Notes under the pieces: model-generated | The model's database searches: none | What the model saw: only the letters and a program-made list of their open reading frames with translations | Told to the model about the DNA's origin: nothing | Program-made: the position numbers and the translations under genes | Shown: positions 55,039-64,000 of the stretch, one piece after another | Position numbering within the stretch: the stretch's first letter is position 1 | How the letters are laid out: each line of letters opens with the position of its first letter | Assembly (NCBI GenBank): GCA_022648295.1 | Contig: JALCME010000001.1 | Span: 124,001-188,000 of the forward strand | From: Bacteroides sp. | GTDB lineage: Bacteria; Bacteroidota; Bacteroidia; Bacteroidales; Bacteroidaceae | Reading direction: 5' to 3' | DNA length: 64,000 nt

Positions 55039-58000
55039 TTACCTCTGCAAAGTAATACTCATCAGGCCGATCACTACATCATTCGAAAGAGTTTCCAGTG
55101 TGAGATGAGACAACGTCTTCTGCGAATTAAGTGGCATCTCTAAGAGTACGGCAGCTCCCCCATCCACTATGCGGGTAACTCCACGGAATCCCAATTCTTC
55201 CCCCAAGTGATTACTCACTTCACCCGTCTTCAAACGAAGCCGGTACAAAGAAGGGGCATGCCGGTTGAAAGCCTGTCCATCTTCAAAGAAGACTTGTTCA
55301 ATAGGAGGCCAGTTATCCGGATTGACGAGCGGCAACACATCCGAAGTGCCATCTGTATAGTAAATGCGGATAAGTCCGTTATCAATATGACATTGCATGT
55401 GATTGGTACTTCCCGCCATCAGGAGATAGGCCCGGGAAGCTCTTCCACTGAGAGTAACATTCAAACTGTCGGGATAATTATCCCACAACGAAGTAAAAGC
55501 AATGTTACGCCCTTTTGCCGGAGTACGGAACGGTATTCCTAAAGCCGTATCAATCTGATTATCACGCACGCCTGCCCGCAATCCCGAATCATCAATATTG
55601 GCAGTAGTCAACGGATGACACCATTCACCAATGCCTTGTTTCGGAAGTTCAAGCGTGGTATAAGGTGAACGCGGGGATAAATACTGATTATGAAAAATAT
55701 CCGTTACCAAAGCATTGAACTGTCCATCCATGGATACCGGTTCGCACTGATCCGCAACAACATGGGCGAAGCTTTCTGCTTTACCCGCTGAAGCAAGTTG
55801 TTTTTGACAACGGTCGACAGGTTCCCACCACTCCATCTGTCCTTCCTTTACACGGACAAACTTTGTTGGCGCGTCCGAGGAGATATACCGGGAAGGTACT
55901 GCGGCATCTACCACTTCCATTCCGTCATAAGAATTTGCAGAAAGAGTTTTGGCTTTACTCTTATCAGAGTTCGGACAGACTTTAACTGCCGGATTATTCT
56001 CATCCGAATGCCCCGTCTTTGCAGAAGCACTCGATTTCAAAGAAGAAAGACCTTCCTTTGATACGGGAGAACCTTCCTTCAAAGAAGAGCTTTCCCTTAA
56101 ATAAGTAGCAGAAAGCCTTCTAGCCTCATCAAGGGAAATCCGGCGTCCTTTCCATTCAATACGGACTTTCATTGCTGCATCGGATGGAGCCGCTAATGTA
56201 ACCGTTATTTCCGGACGACCGACAGCATGCTCCACTGCATTCCATTTCACGGCAGTCCCGTTAACAGTGAGTGACTTTATTTCTGGGTAACGCACCGGAA
56301 GACGCAACTCCATCGTATGAACCGCCTGCAAATGATGAGTGATTGAATATTTCGTAGACCTTCCACTTGATGCCTCTTCATAATCAAAGTCAATATCAGG
56401 AGTATGCAAAGAAGCATATCTCCATGTATCAGGAAAGCCGGGTTTCACAAGCAAACGCCCGTTCATGGCATCGGGCAGAATGCCGTATAGCCCCTCTATC
56501 AACGCACGGGAAGCAACTCCAATGGGATCGCCAAAATCACGGTAGCACTCTCCACGGGCAGCATCATAGAAACTGATCTGACCGAAGTTCCCCGGACTAT
56601 CACCCAGATACATGCCATCAAGAACTGAACTCTTCAATAACTTAAAGCCGGCATTATCACGTCCCGCCTGAAAATAAGCCAGCGCCGTATGCATCACTTC
56701 CGCAAAAGCCACATTATTTATACTCCAGGAATAAGGCAACCAATTAGTTGTGGATACAGTGGCATATCCTTCATCTTCCAGTCCTGTACCACGTACGGAG
56801 ATATGAGGAATCTCCGTATCAACGTAGTGCATAGCTTGGTAAGCCTGAAACGGATCTGCTATATCACTATCCAGAGAATGGTAAATAGTCCACACCGCTG
56901 CACTCTCATGCAAGCGCTTACGTCCCATAAAATCCTGATATTCCGCCCAATGCCCCTTTGCAGGCATCCATAAACGCTTATTCAACGCATTCAATATCTT
57001 CTCCGCCTCCTTCTTATAGGGAACAGGATCCTCACCGATCTTTTCCGCAATCATTGCCGCCAAGCGGTTGGCCCGGTAATTATATGCAGACGAATGAGTA
57101 ACGGCTCCACTATTATAATACAATGCATCGCTCGCCCAAATGCAGGCATAAGCATCATACAAACCATCATCATCAGGATCATAGTTCCGTTTTTCCCATG
57201 CCAGAGAACGTTTAATAACAGGCCATATCTTACGCGCATAATTCAAATCTCCAGTCCAGTTGAGATGCCAAAGCAGTTCATCAATATAACAGAGATTCAT
57301 ATCATAATGATGCATCTGATTATCACGATGCGGATTACGGCAAATATAACCATTGCTATACATGGGAGTTCCCCACTTCTTTACCGCACGTGCCAAAGCC
57401 AAAGCAGAATCTTGCGCGGGATGCGGAATAGTATTCGGCACAGTCGTTACCTGACTGGCTGCGTATGCATTGAAATGCGTTCGGGCTCTGTCATGCCAGC
57501 CCAATATGTCACCCACATAAGCAGCACGCCAACCACTTAAAGGCATTCTCCACCCCACAGCACCGTGAAGCCAGACTTCCCCATCCCAGATGCCATCGGC
57601 AGCAACCGCCAAAGCACCTCCCAAAGTATTGAAATAAGGATCGGGAGTTTTGATTTGTATGCGTGAAGCAAGAGCCACACGAGCTTGTTCCGACTTAGCA
57701 TATAGTCCGGCACCTTCTTTTAAAGAAGGGACCTGCAAGGCATAATCGCGGACAAGCAGATAGACAGCTGCCCCGGCAGTCTTCGTTTTTGGCACTATTT
57801 TTTGTTTTACATCCTTTCCTTTATCTAAATAAGTACTGGAACCAGCAACATGTTTACCAATAAGTTGATTGTTAGAAATTAGCGCAATATCCACCGTTTG
57901 CAAATGCTGCGGATGCTCAGGTGCATCAAAACAACCGAGAGGATCAGCGCCCATATCTCCGTTACGGCTCAATTTAGGGAAACGGATTTCCGAAAGATAA

Positions 58001-58533
58001 GCACGCAGAAAAGCACCTTTAGGCATATTCACGGGAGCAAACTTCCAGATTACCGCATCTTCATCAGGTAAAGCAAGAGCATCGATTCTTAACTCAGCAT
58101 TTTTCCCCCACGACGAATGTTTCACACGATAACTCCGCCGCCCCGGTGTATAACGCGCCTCACACCACACGGTCGAATCGAGCGCCACAGAACTGCCATC
58201 CTTTAAATAAAGACGGAAACGGATATTCTTGCTATTGCGCTTTTCGTATACGGCAAAAACAGGACGGTCACTTGTTTCCAGACGGAAAGCTGTATGGCTG
58301 CCATATAGTGCACGGGTATAACGGTTCTTCCCATTGACACAGACAAAATCTTCTCTATCCGGCCTGTACTGTAACACACGGACGGTTCCCCGCTTATCAT
58401 CATTATAAGAAGTTGATTCAATCAGATCACCTGCCTCTTTGGCTTTCTTATTGGAAGCAGCATACTGCCCGCACATCTTAGCAGGCAGTAAAGATATGAT
58501 CATAATAAAGAGTAGATGCTTCATTAAATTCAA
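55039..58533 (-). CDS. DUF4450-like protein with six-hairpin glycosidase domain
   Basis: The 1164-residue secreted protein has a signal peptide (MKHLLFIMIISLLPAKMCG). The N-terminal ~300 residues resemble DUF4450 (FVCVNGKNRYTRALYGSHTAFRLETSDRPVFA). Residues ~300-790 look like an (alpha/alpha)6 glycosidase, with WLHGAVGWRMPLSGWR, NYDPDDDGLYDAY and RGTGLEDEGYATVSTTNWLPYSWS. After ~790 there is a short lysine/serine-rich stretch (SSLKEGSPVSKEG, ~813-825) and a further beta-rich domain. No catalytic pair can be named. It opens a minus-strand group with the neighbouring PL1 and GH2 genes, so pectin is the likely target. Confidence 0.7.
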   Translation of the reverse strand: MNLMKHLLFIMIISLLPAKMCGQYAASNKKAKEAGDLIESTSYNDDKRGTVRVLQYRPDREDFVCVNGKNRYTRALYGSHTAFRLETSDRPVFAVYEKRNSKNIRFRLYLKDGSSVALDSTVWCEARYTPGRRSYRVKHSSWGKNAELRIDALALPDEDAVIWKFAPVNMPKGAFLRAYLSEIRFPKLSRNGDMGADPLGCFDAPEHPQHLQTVDIALISNNQLIGKHVAGSSTYLDKGKDVKQKIVPKTKTAGAAVYLLVRDYALQVPSLKEGAGLYAKSEQARVALASRIQIKTPDPYFNTLGGALAVAADGIWDGEVWLHGAVGWRMPLSGWRAAYVGDILGWHDRARTHFNAYAASQVTTVPNTIPHPAQDSALALARAVKKWGTPMYSNGYICRNPHRDNQMHHYDMNLCYIDELLWHLNWTGDLNYARKIWPVIKRSLAWEKRNYDPDDDGLYDAYACIWASDALYYNSGAVTHSSAYNYRANRLAAMIAEKIGEDPVPYKKEAEKILNALNKRLWMPAKGHWAEYQDFMGRKRLHESAAVWTIYHSLDSDIADPFQAYQAMHYVDTEIPHISVRGTGLEDEGYATVSTTNWLPYSWSINNVAFAEVMHTALAYFQAGRDNAGFKLLKSSVLDGMYLGDSPGNFGQISFYDAARGECYRDFGDPIGVASRALIEGLYGILPDAMNGRLLVKPGFPDTWRYASLHTPDIDFDYEEASSGRSTKYSITHHLQAVHTMELRLPVRYPEIKSLTVNGTAVKWNAVEHAVGRPEITVTLAAPSDAAMKVRIEWKGRRISLDEARRLSATYLRESSSLKEGSPVSKEGLSSLKSSASAKTGHSDENNPAVKVCPNSDKSKAKTLSANSYDGMEVVDAAVPSRYISSDAPTKFVRVKEGQMEWWEPVDRCQKQLASAGKAESFAHVVADQCEPVSMDGQFNALVTDIFHNQYLSPRSPYTTLELPKQGIGEWCHPLTTANIDDSGLRAGVRDNQIDTALGIPFRTPAKGRNIAFTSLWDNYPDSLNVTLSGRASRAYLLMAGSTNHMQCHIDNGLIRIYYTDGTSDVLPLVNPDNWPPIEQVFFEDGQAFNRHAPSLYRLRLKTGEVSNHLGEELGFRGVTRIVDGGAAVLLEMPLNSQKTLSHLTLETLSNDVVIGLMSITLQR

Positions 58534-58597
58534 TCTTATTTATAGCGATTAAGTGAACCCCTTCTCAAGAAAAAGAGGAGTAAAAGTCATCAAAGAA

Positions 58598-60727
58598 TTA
58601 AGGCATCGGCTTCAAATCTTCCCAACGGACATCCCATTTACCGTTTTTAGGGAATCCGGGATTCTTAGTTTGACAACCATCCCAACCAGCACACATCATA
58701 GCTACAGCCGTCAACAAGCCGCCATTACCCGGTAAATAAATCCGCAAACGCCCATCTTGATAATTATGTCCACTCACCAGATAAGTATTGGTGCGCTTAT
58801 CCATTAGCAATGCTCCCACTGCCTTTTCTGGTTCACCCAAACGAGCGGCATTCATTGCCGTCATCGGATAGTCCCAGCCCCAAGTCTTATCCCAGTTCCA
58901 ATTATCCCATACCCAATGAAGCGTATTCTTCATGTAATCGGTACGAATCAATTTATTCATCGGCAAAATGCCAAGCGCCCCCAACACAGCCATGTGATCG
59001 GAAGTAAAACGAATATCCTTATAAGTCTCCGGAGCTGTTTCAGCAGCCAAATAAAGGTGATCATCATTGTATGCCAAAGGAGAAAGTTTATTAATCATCT
59101 CATCCCAAGCTTTATTCCGTTTCTCCCCGGCACGCTCGCGCCACTGCTGGGCTACGTTCATAGCATAGTGCCAGTACGAAAGTTCAAAAGGCGGATTAAT
59201 AGTTTCAGCAGCACGCAAAGTCTCCTGTGCCGGAATAATACCTTTTAATACATAACGCTTATTGATAGAATCATAGGTTGCAAAAGAATACATAAACTCC
59301 GCAGTCTCCTGCACCAATTTATTATATTTTTTAATAACCTCCTTTGAAGGATTGGCACGATAGAGCAACTCGGCAAGATAAATCAAGTGAGGTTGCTGCC
59401 AAATCAGGAAACTGCCCACTTTAGAAGGAGCTTCCATTCCACTCGGATCAGTCATCTTCATCCAGCGCACTCCATCAAATCCCTGACGGGAAGCAATTTC
59501 GCGAGCTACCGGCTCCACCTTCTCATACCATCCTAACGTACGGTCCAATAGGTCAGAGTGTCCCCACAAAGCCTGCCAGGATTGATGCCACCAAATCATT
59601 TCAAGATGGAACTTGCCAAACCAAGAGTTGTAAGTCAGACCGGTTTCCTGCGGAGGAGTAGTCCCCGCGCATTGCACAGCAAGTAAATACTGACTGAGAA
59701 CAACACGGCGCTCCAATTCCTTAGCACGTGGATCAGTGCAATGTGAAAAGTCAACAACTCCCCCCTTACGCCAAAAATCGCCCCAATACTTCACAGAAGC
59801 ACTTTCCGTTTCAGCAAAAGAAGGCAAAGCATGTTTTATGTCGGAAGCATCAGGATTATTAGCCATAAACCGGCAAGAAAAAGCCAGTTCATCTTGCTGT
59901 GGAGTAAGAGTGAAATAATTCTTTTCTTTTTCAGCCAATACAGCATTACCCTCCCAGCGAAGTACTACATAATAAACAGTAGAATCCAGCGTGCATTTCA
60001 TCAATGCTGAGTGAGCATCCTGACGAATAACATCAGTAGAATGTTTGTCATTTGCATTCCAGTCACATGCATCATCGCTATGTCCACCTGTGGGATAGGG
60101 AAAATGAAACTTTACGCCTGCATGTATCTTTGAAGTCACACGGGCTGCAATCATATCCAAACTGGGATGACAGACTGTTTGTATATTAAAGGAATCTCCT
60201 TTCAATGAGAAATGGCTGTTAATCTCTCCTTTCCACATATCCAGTGTCTGGCAAATGTCGGTAATATCTGCAGGGCTCACATCCTGTCCTAATTCGAGTC
60301 CCACAACGCCTAAATGCAAACGATGCGGATTGGCACGAAACCAACCGGCAGCTTCCTTTTGCCTCCCGGGTTCCTTGAACTCCACGGAATACGGTTCCAT
60401 TCGGCCACGACCGAAATCATAATCTTTCAACGTTTCATTATGCGTAAAATGTTTAGGATTGGCAAAACTATGCCATCCCCACTGGCTCTGTGTACCCAAT
60501 GGAACACCTTGTGTATATAATTCGGGAAACGTTTGCAATCCGGTAGCATCTACCGTGAAAGCAAATTCGCCGTTACCTACAGTGAGTGAAGACAACGAGT
60601 CGAATGCAGAAACTTGAGGATCATTACGGGTTACTAAAGCCTCACGATCTATCGGGACCTGCTGTTTCTCCGAACTGCAAGCTGTTACGATCAGGGCCGC
60701 AAGAAAGAAATAAATTACTTTTCTCAT
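58598..60727 (-). CDS. Lipoprotein of the six-hairpin glycosidase superfamily, specificity unknown
   Basis: The start at 60727 gives a lipoprotein signal with Cys17 (AALIVTACSS) and a 709-residue protein. The open frame continues 37 codons upstream to 60838, but that would hide the signal. The sequence has an N-terminal beta-sandwich (SLTVGNGEFAFTVDATGLQT) and conserved patches FPYPTGGHSDDACDWN, PPQETGLTYNSWFGKFHLEM and WHQSWQALWG. An (alpha/alpha)6 barrel follows, with DKTWGWDYPMTAMNAARLGEP. It recalls GH65/GH95-type enzymes, but I cannot assign a family. Candidate catalytic acids lie in KFHLEM and WGWDYP. It sits between PL1 and the DUF4450-like gene, all on the minus strand. Confidence 0.7.
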   Translation of the reverse strand: MRKVIYFFLAALIVTACSSEKQQVPIDREALVTRNDPQVSAFDSLSSLTVGNGEFAFTVDATGLQTFPELYTQGVPLGTQSQWGWHSFANPKHFTHNETLKDYDFGRGRMEPYSVEFKEPGRQKEAAGWFRANPHRLHLGVVGLELGQDVSPADITDICQTLDMWKGEINSHFSLKGDSFNIQTVCHPSLDMIAARVTSKIHAGVKFHFPYPTGGHSDDACDWNANDKHSTDVIRQDAHSALMKCTLDSTVYYVVLRWEGNAVLAEKEKNYFTLTPQQDELAFSCRFMANNPDASDIKHALPSFAETESASVKYWGDFWRKGGVVDFSHCTDPRAKELERRVVLSQYLLAVQCAGTTPPQETGLTYNSWFGKFHLEMIWWHQSWQALWGHSDLLDRTLGWYEKVEPVAREIASRQGFDGVRWMKMTDPSGMEAPSKVGSFLIWQQPHLIYLAELLYRANPSKEVIKKYNKLVQETAEFMYSFATYDSINKRYVLKGIIPAQETLRAAETINPPFELSYWHYAMNVAQQWRERAGEKRNKAWDEMINKLSPLAYNDDHLYLAAETAPETYKDIRFTSDHMAVLGALGILPMNKLIRTDYMKNTLHWVWDNWNWDKTWGWDYPMTAMNAARLGEPEKAVGALLMDKRTNTYLVSGHNYQDGRLRIYLPGNGGLLTAVAMMCAGWDGCQTKNPGFPKNGKWDVRWEDLKPMP

Positions 60728-60865
60728 GGTATCATTACAGATAGTTAGATTAATAGATTTGACAAAGATAACAGTTATTACAGAACTCCTATCTAATTGT
60801 ATTGGCAGAAATGATAAATGATTTGTTTTTCCATCCACTTACTTTTTACAATGCTTCTTCTCTAC

Positions 60866-62248
60866 TCATTTGACAAGCCCATTCAGATAAACCTCAATAT
60901 TGGTATATTCTTTAGACAAACAATAAGAAGAAGCATCTGAAGCATCCTCCGGGTTTAATCCGTGATGACGTTCCCAAGTATCAGGCATGCCATCAGCATC
61001 ACTATCCACAGGAGCTTTGCCTTTCCTCAAAGTCGGCCAGCCCCCAACATCTTCCTGCGAGTTGATAATGCCGTTAGTACCATAAGTGCCGAGCCCTTTG
61101 CGGACCTGACGAAGAACTTCGCTATCATAAGCATCGCGTGAGAAACTACATCCGACTAATTTCAGTACCCGTTGATAAGCCACATCAGGAGTATCTTCTT
61201 CAATGGGCTCGTAAGGAAATGAAGTGTCAACCAAGCAAGAAGTTGTTTCTTCCCCACGTGCAGGAATCGCTTCGGGAGAAATGCCCGAATCCGGACCTGC
61301 ACTTTTTCTTCCCGGTATATAGCATTTCCCGGCACAATCAGTCACCGCTCCGCGATTATTAAGAGTGACACCATCATCTCCAGCCATCACATTACCCGCC
61401 ACATAATAACGTCCGGTTCCATCTTCCGAAACATCCAACAGGCGATGATGTTCGGAAGCTGGTCCCGGCTTATAATAATTCTTCACCATATTGATTTCAC
61501 CATGATGTCCACCGCCATAAGCCGACTTAAATCCCCAATTATAAACCACATTATTACGGAAATCCACCCACTTGGTTCCGTCTACCGAAGAAAAGCGGGG
61601 ATTACGACTGGCGTTATTAGCTAACAGATTATGATGGAACGTAGCTTTATATCCTCCCCATATTCCGCCAAACCCATGTTTTCCTTTGGTATGAATAGAA
61701 TTATTCAGACTGTGGGTAACCAAGCACCATTGCACGGTAAGATTCTCTGTTTTATAAATAGATAAGCATTCGTCAATACTCCAACTGGCAGATAAATGGT
61801 CTAAGATAACATTTTTCTGTCCGTAACGTCCCCCGCCAATACCATCACTGTCCAAATGATGATGATCTCCTACCCGAACGCGGATGTAACGAACAATAGC
61901 ATTACTGGCATTAACGATTAACGGATAGTCTTTCAAGCAGATTCCATCCCCCGGAGCAGACTGCCCCGCAATGGTAATGCTATCATTATCGATACGTAAA
62001 GGAGATTTCAGCTCAATAGTCCCATCTACCGCAAAGACAACGATACGTGGTCCTTTAGCTTCCACTGCTTCACGGAAACTCCCCGCCCCACTGTCATTCA
62101 AATTAGAAACGATAAACACACGCCCTCCACGACCACCACTGGTGTGCTTGCCATACCCTTCAGCACCGGGAAAAGCCAATTGTTGTGCTTCCGCACCTGT
62201 TAATACCGCCATCAACAATATGCTGATGACAAAAGATAAGTTTTTCAT
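60866..62248 (-). CDS. PL1-family pectate lyase
   Basis: The 460-residue secreted beta-helix enzyme has a signal peptide ending near TGAEA. The N-terminus AFPGAEGYGKHTSGGRGG and IVVFAVDGTIEL begin a PL1 helix. The core motifs are ILDHLSASWSIDECLSIY, NLTVQWCLVTHSL and HHNLLANNASRNPRFS, whose RNPR arginine probably acts as the base. A C-terminal calcium-loop region reads DSDADGMPDTWERHHGLNP, as in other Bacteroides PL1 lyases. It would cleave polygalacturonate to unsaturated products that GH105 enzymes then trim. The exact subfamily (probably PL1_2) is not certain. Confidence 0.88.
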   Translation of the reverse strand: MKNLSFVISILLMAVLTGAEAQQLAFPGAEGYGKHTSGGRGGRVFIVSNLNDSGAGSFREAVEAKGPRIVVFAVDGTIELKSPLRIDNDSITIAGQSAPGDGICLKDYPLIVNASNAIVRYIRVRVGDHHHLDSDGIGGGRYGQKNVILDHLSASWSIDECLSIYKTENLTVQWCLVTHSLNNSIHTKGKHGFGGIWGGYKATFHHNLLANNASRNPRFSSVDGTKWVDFRNNVVYNWGFKSAYGGGHHGEINMVKNYYKPGPASEHHRLLDVSEDGTGRYYVAGNVMAGDDGVTLNNRGAVTDCAGKCYIPGRKSAGPDSGISPEAIPARGEETTSCLVDTSFPYEPIEEDTPDVAYQRVLKLVGCSFSRDAYDSEVLRQVRKGLGTYGTNGIINSQEDVGGWPTLRKGKAPVDSDADGMPDTWERHHGLNPEDASDASSYCLSKEYTNIEVYLNGLVK

Positions 62249-62337
62249 TTTTATATCATAGATTATTAATGTCTCTCAAGACCAAATAACGTAAATAGGG
62301 AAAGCATCTTTCAACAGCAACTGACTCTTTCCCTCAA

Positions 62338-64000
62338 TCAATCTTTTCTGAAATCAAACAGCAATCCTAATCTTAACCCTTCATCTCCTTTCTTAATCCG
62401 TATGGTTCCCGGCTGACTTTGCGGACCTTGCTGACTAGTAGGTTTAAACGAACGTATAGCTGGTATGTCGAGCAAGAAAGAGATATCCCCTGCCGGAAAA
62501 TCAGGCATGGTATTAACTCCGTCCTGACGTCCATGTGGCTCTTCAGGAGTAAATACGCGTAAAAAGACACCATCGGTAGAAGCATAAACGGTGAAAGGAG
62601 CTATCGGACTTTGAATCGTAGCCCAATACAAATTGGCATGATACCCTTTAAATTCAGGATATACCAAACTAACCGGAGCATTATTTCCCTTCGTTACAGG
62701 AATGCCATGACTCTCACCTGTTATTGTATTATTGTAAGCCTTCTCCCAAATGCCATAATTAGTACCGGGAATACGGTTTTTCCACACCCGATAAGGACCA
62801 CGTCCCAACCACCTCATACCGGAACATAACTTTTCAGGATAGGAGAACGTAAAGCCAAAGTTATAAACAGCTTCATCCGTAAAAGCATCGTCAAAGCCTC
62901 CGCCACCGGATGCTTTATTCAGCAAGACCGCATTCATCGAAAGTAAACCGTCCGGCTGCATTCGCCAAACGATGGAGTCCACAGCACCTTTATAACGTGC
63001 ACAAAGTACGGCATCACCCTGCTCTGTGCGGGTATTAAGTGAAATTAAACGCACTTTCATACCAACCGGCAACGGACCATTGGTAAAAGGAATCGGCTTA
63101 CCGTCCTTATTCCGAACAACAGAAGCAATCGTTGCATCAGCACGACGAAAAGTAACAGAAACAGCGATAGAACGCAACGTAATTAAAGAATCAGTCTCCT
63201 CAATCCCAGCCACAGAATGAGCAGCATCAGTTCCTGCCTGCGATTTATCCGTATAAATACCGGCATTGTCAACGCTATTTCCACCTCTTTGCTCTTCACG
63301 CTTTAAATAATTCCCCGCAGACAAAACCGGATATGTACGAGTGCAAATCGAATGACCATCAAGGGCGTAAGCTGTAAGTTCCAGTACATCCCCTTCAAAG
63401 AAATCCTCAGGTAAAGTCATCTTTGCATAACCCGTTTCTCCGGGAAGTAATGCCGGCAATTGCACAGATCCACTATCTAACGTTATCATTGCTCCACTCT
63501 TTTCAGTTATCGCATTTACATGCTGAGCCATTTGACCGTCCTTGTGCTCACGAAGCAAAGGAGACGAACAACGAAGTACCCGATAATGCATGGTACATTC
63601 ATTTAAATTAGTAAACAAATAACGGTTTGAAACCAGAAAATGACCGTTGAAAGAGGGCGTAATTATTAAAGAACCGACTTTCAGTGGAGACCAGATTTCA
63701 CGGACAGAGTAAAAACTGCCCTCCTTTTCACGATAAGGACCGACAATTCCATCAGGAGCATTATAATCATCACTATCCAGCTCTCCATTCCGGTCGGAAC
63801 GACGTACCGCTTCATCACAAAATGCCCACATAAAACCTCCGGCAAAAAGAGGATGAGCCGTATAGCGAGCCCAGAAGTCTTCCAAACCGGCACCAAGTCC
63901 CTGATCATACATTCCATGCATAAACTCAGTCGGCATAAAAATCTTATAGCCATTAGTAAAACGCCCCACCCCAGTAAGATAAGTCGGGTAGTGATGAGTA
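62338..64000 (-). CDS. GH2 family glycosidase, C-terminal part (runs off the right edge)
   Basis: The frame is open from the window edge, where it reads HHYPTYLTG, so the first supported codon lies outside. A GTG at 63969 is internal. The fragment begins with IFMPTEFMHG, whose glutamate (codon 63925-63927) is the GH2 nucleophile, followed by GGFMWAFCDEAV. Linker domains and a C-terminal beta-sandwich follow (SMNAVLLNKA, RWLGRGPYRVWKN), as in beta-galactosidase-type GH2. A stretch near LKREEQRGGNSVDNAG looks like a low-complexity insert. It probably removes galactose or a related beta-sugar from pectic side chains. The N-terminal domains are not visible. Confidence 0.85.
   Translation of the reverse strand, partial: THHYPTYLTGVGRFTNGYKIFMPTEFMHGMYDQGLGAGLEDFWARYTAHPLFAGGFMWAFCDEAVRRSDRNGELDSDDYNAPDGIVGPYREKEGSFYSVREIWSPLKVGSLIITPSFNGHFLVSNRYLFTNLNECTMHYRVLRCSSPLLREHKDGQMAQHVNAITEKSGAMITLDSGSVQLPALLPGETGYAKMTLPEDFFEGDVLELTAYALDGHSICTRTYPVLSAGNYLKREEQRGGNSVDNAGIYTDKSQAGTDAAHSVAGIEETDSLITLRSIAVSVTFRRADATIASVVRNKDGKPIPFTNGPLPVGMKVRLISLNTRTEQGDAVLCARYKGAVDSIVWRMQPDGLLSMNAVLLNKASGGGGFDDAFTDEAVYNFGFTFSYPEKLCSGMRWLGRGPYRVWKNRIPGTNYGIWEKAYNNTITGESHGIPVTKGNNAPVSLVYPEFKGYHANLYWATIQSPIAPFTVYASTDGVFLRVFTPEEPHGRQDGVNTMPDFPAGDISFLLDIPAIRSFKPTSQQGPQSQPGTIRIKKGDEGLRLGLLFDFRKD

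Noticed and set aside
57094..57540. 148-codon frame opposite the DUF4450-like gene
   Set aside because: It is antisense to a well-supported gene, with composition typical of a shadow frame.
63967..63969. GTG as start of the GH2 gene
   Set aside because: It lies inside the catalytic region and the frame is open to the window edge.

Overview
The window looks like a stretch of a Bacteroides (order Bacteroidales) chromosome. The evidence is two separate SusC/SusD pairs, a hybrid two-component regulator fused to an AraC-type output, many secreted or lipoprotein glycosidases, a fused murF-alr gene, a tatA-tatC pair, and promoters that fit the Bacteroidales -7 box TAnnTTTG rather than sigma70. No rRNA, tRNA, insertion sequence or CRISPR array was seen. 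The genes at both window edges are cut.

Region 1 (1-26.4 kb) is a pectin utilization locus. On the left are the tail of a rhamnosidase (GH78) fused to a sialidase-fold domain, a DUF4861-like protein and a GH43, then a phosphoglycolate-phosphatase-like gene. A 1 kb non-coding stretch follows, holding a MITE-like inverted-repeat element and four 21-bp tandem repeats. Next come SusC, SusD and a beta-helix surface lipoprotein, and convergent to them the 1484-residue hybrid sensor/regulator. The remaining genes are an esterase, a deleted CE7 esterase pseudogene, a CE12-CE8 fusion, a KdgF-like cupin, a second CE8, a GH105 and an ExuT-like hexuronate transporter. Together they would deacetylate and demethylate pectin, remove unsaturated uronates from oligosaccharides, linearise them and import hexuronate.

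Region 2 (26.4-36.3 kb) is mostly core genome on the minus strand: a candidate small RNA, a Dna2-like nuclease-helicase, an overlooked 39-residue basic protein, an A+T-rich pair (glycine-zipper lipoprotein and four-TM protein), tatC, tatA, murF-alr and a GSCFA protein.

Region 3 (36.5-54.7 kb) is an alpha-mannoside locus on the minus strand: GH92, SusC, SusD, GH3, GH38 and a GxGYxYP protein. Its likely regulator is encoded divergently. It is a membrane-spanning protein with a periplasmic beta-rich/Kelch sensor and a cytoplasmic SARP/BTAD-type output, which is neither an HTCS, an ECF sigma/anti-sigma pair nor SusR. The promoters of GH92 and SusC share a 34-bp block (29 identical positions) next to heptamer direct repeats spaced 11 bp, the spacing described for SARP binding sites. 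I regard this regulator-operator pair as the most novel system in the window.

Region 4 (55-64 kb, minus strand) holds a DUF4450-like protein, a lipoprotein of the six-hairpin glycosidase superfamily, a PL1 pectate lyase and the C-terminal part of a GH2 enzyme that runs off the right edge. It is probably the end of another pectin locus.
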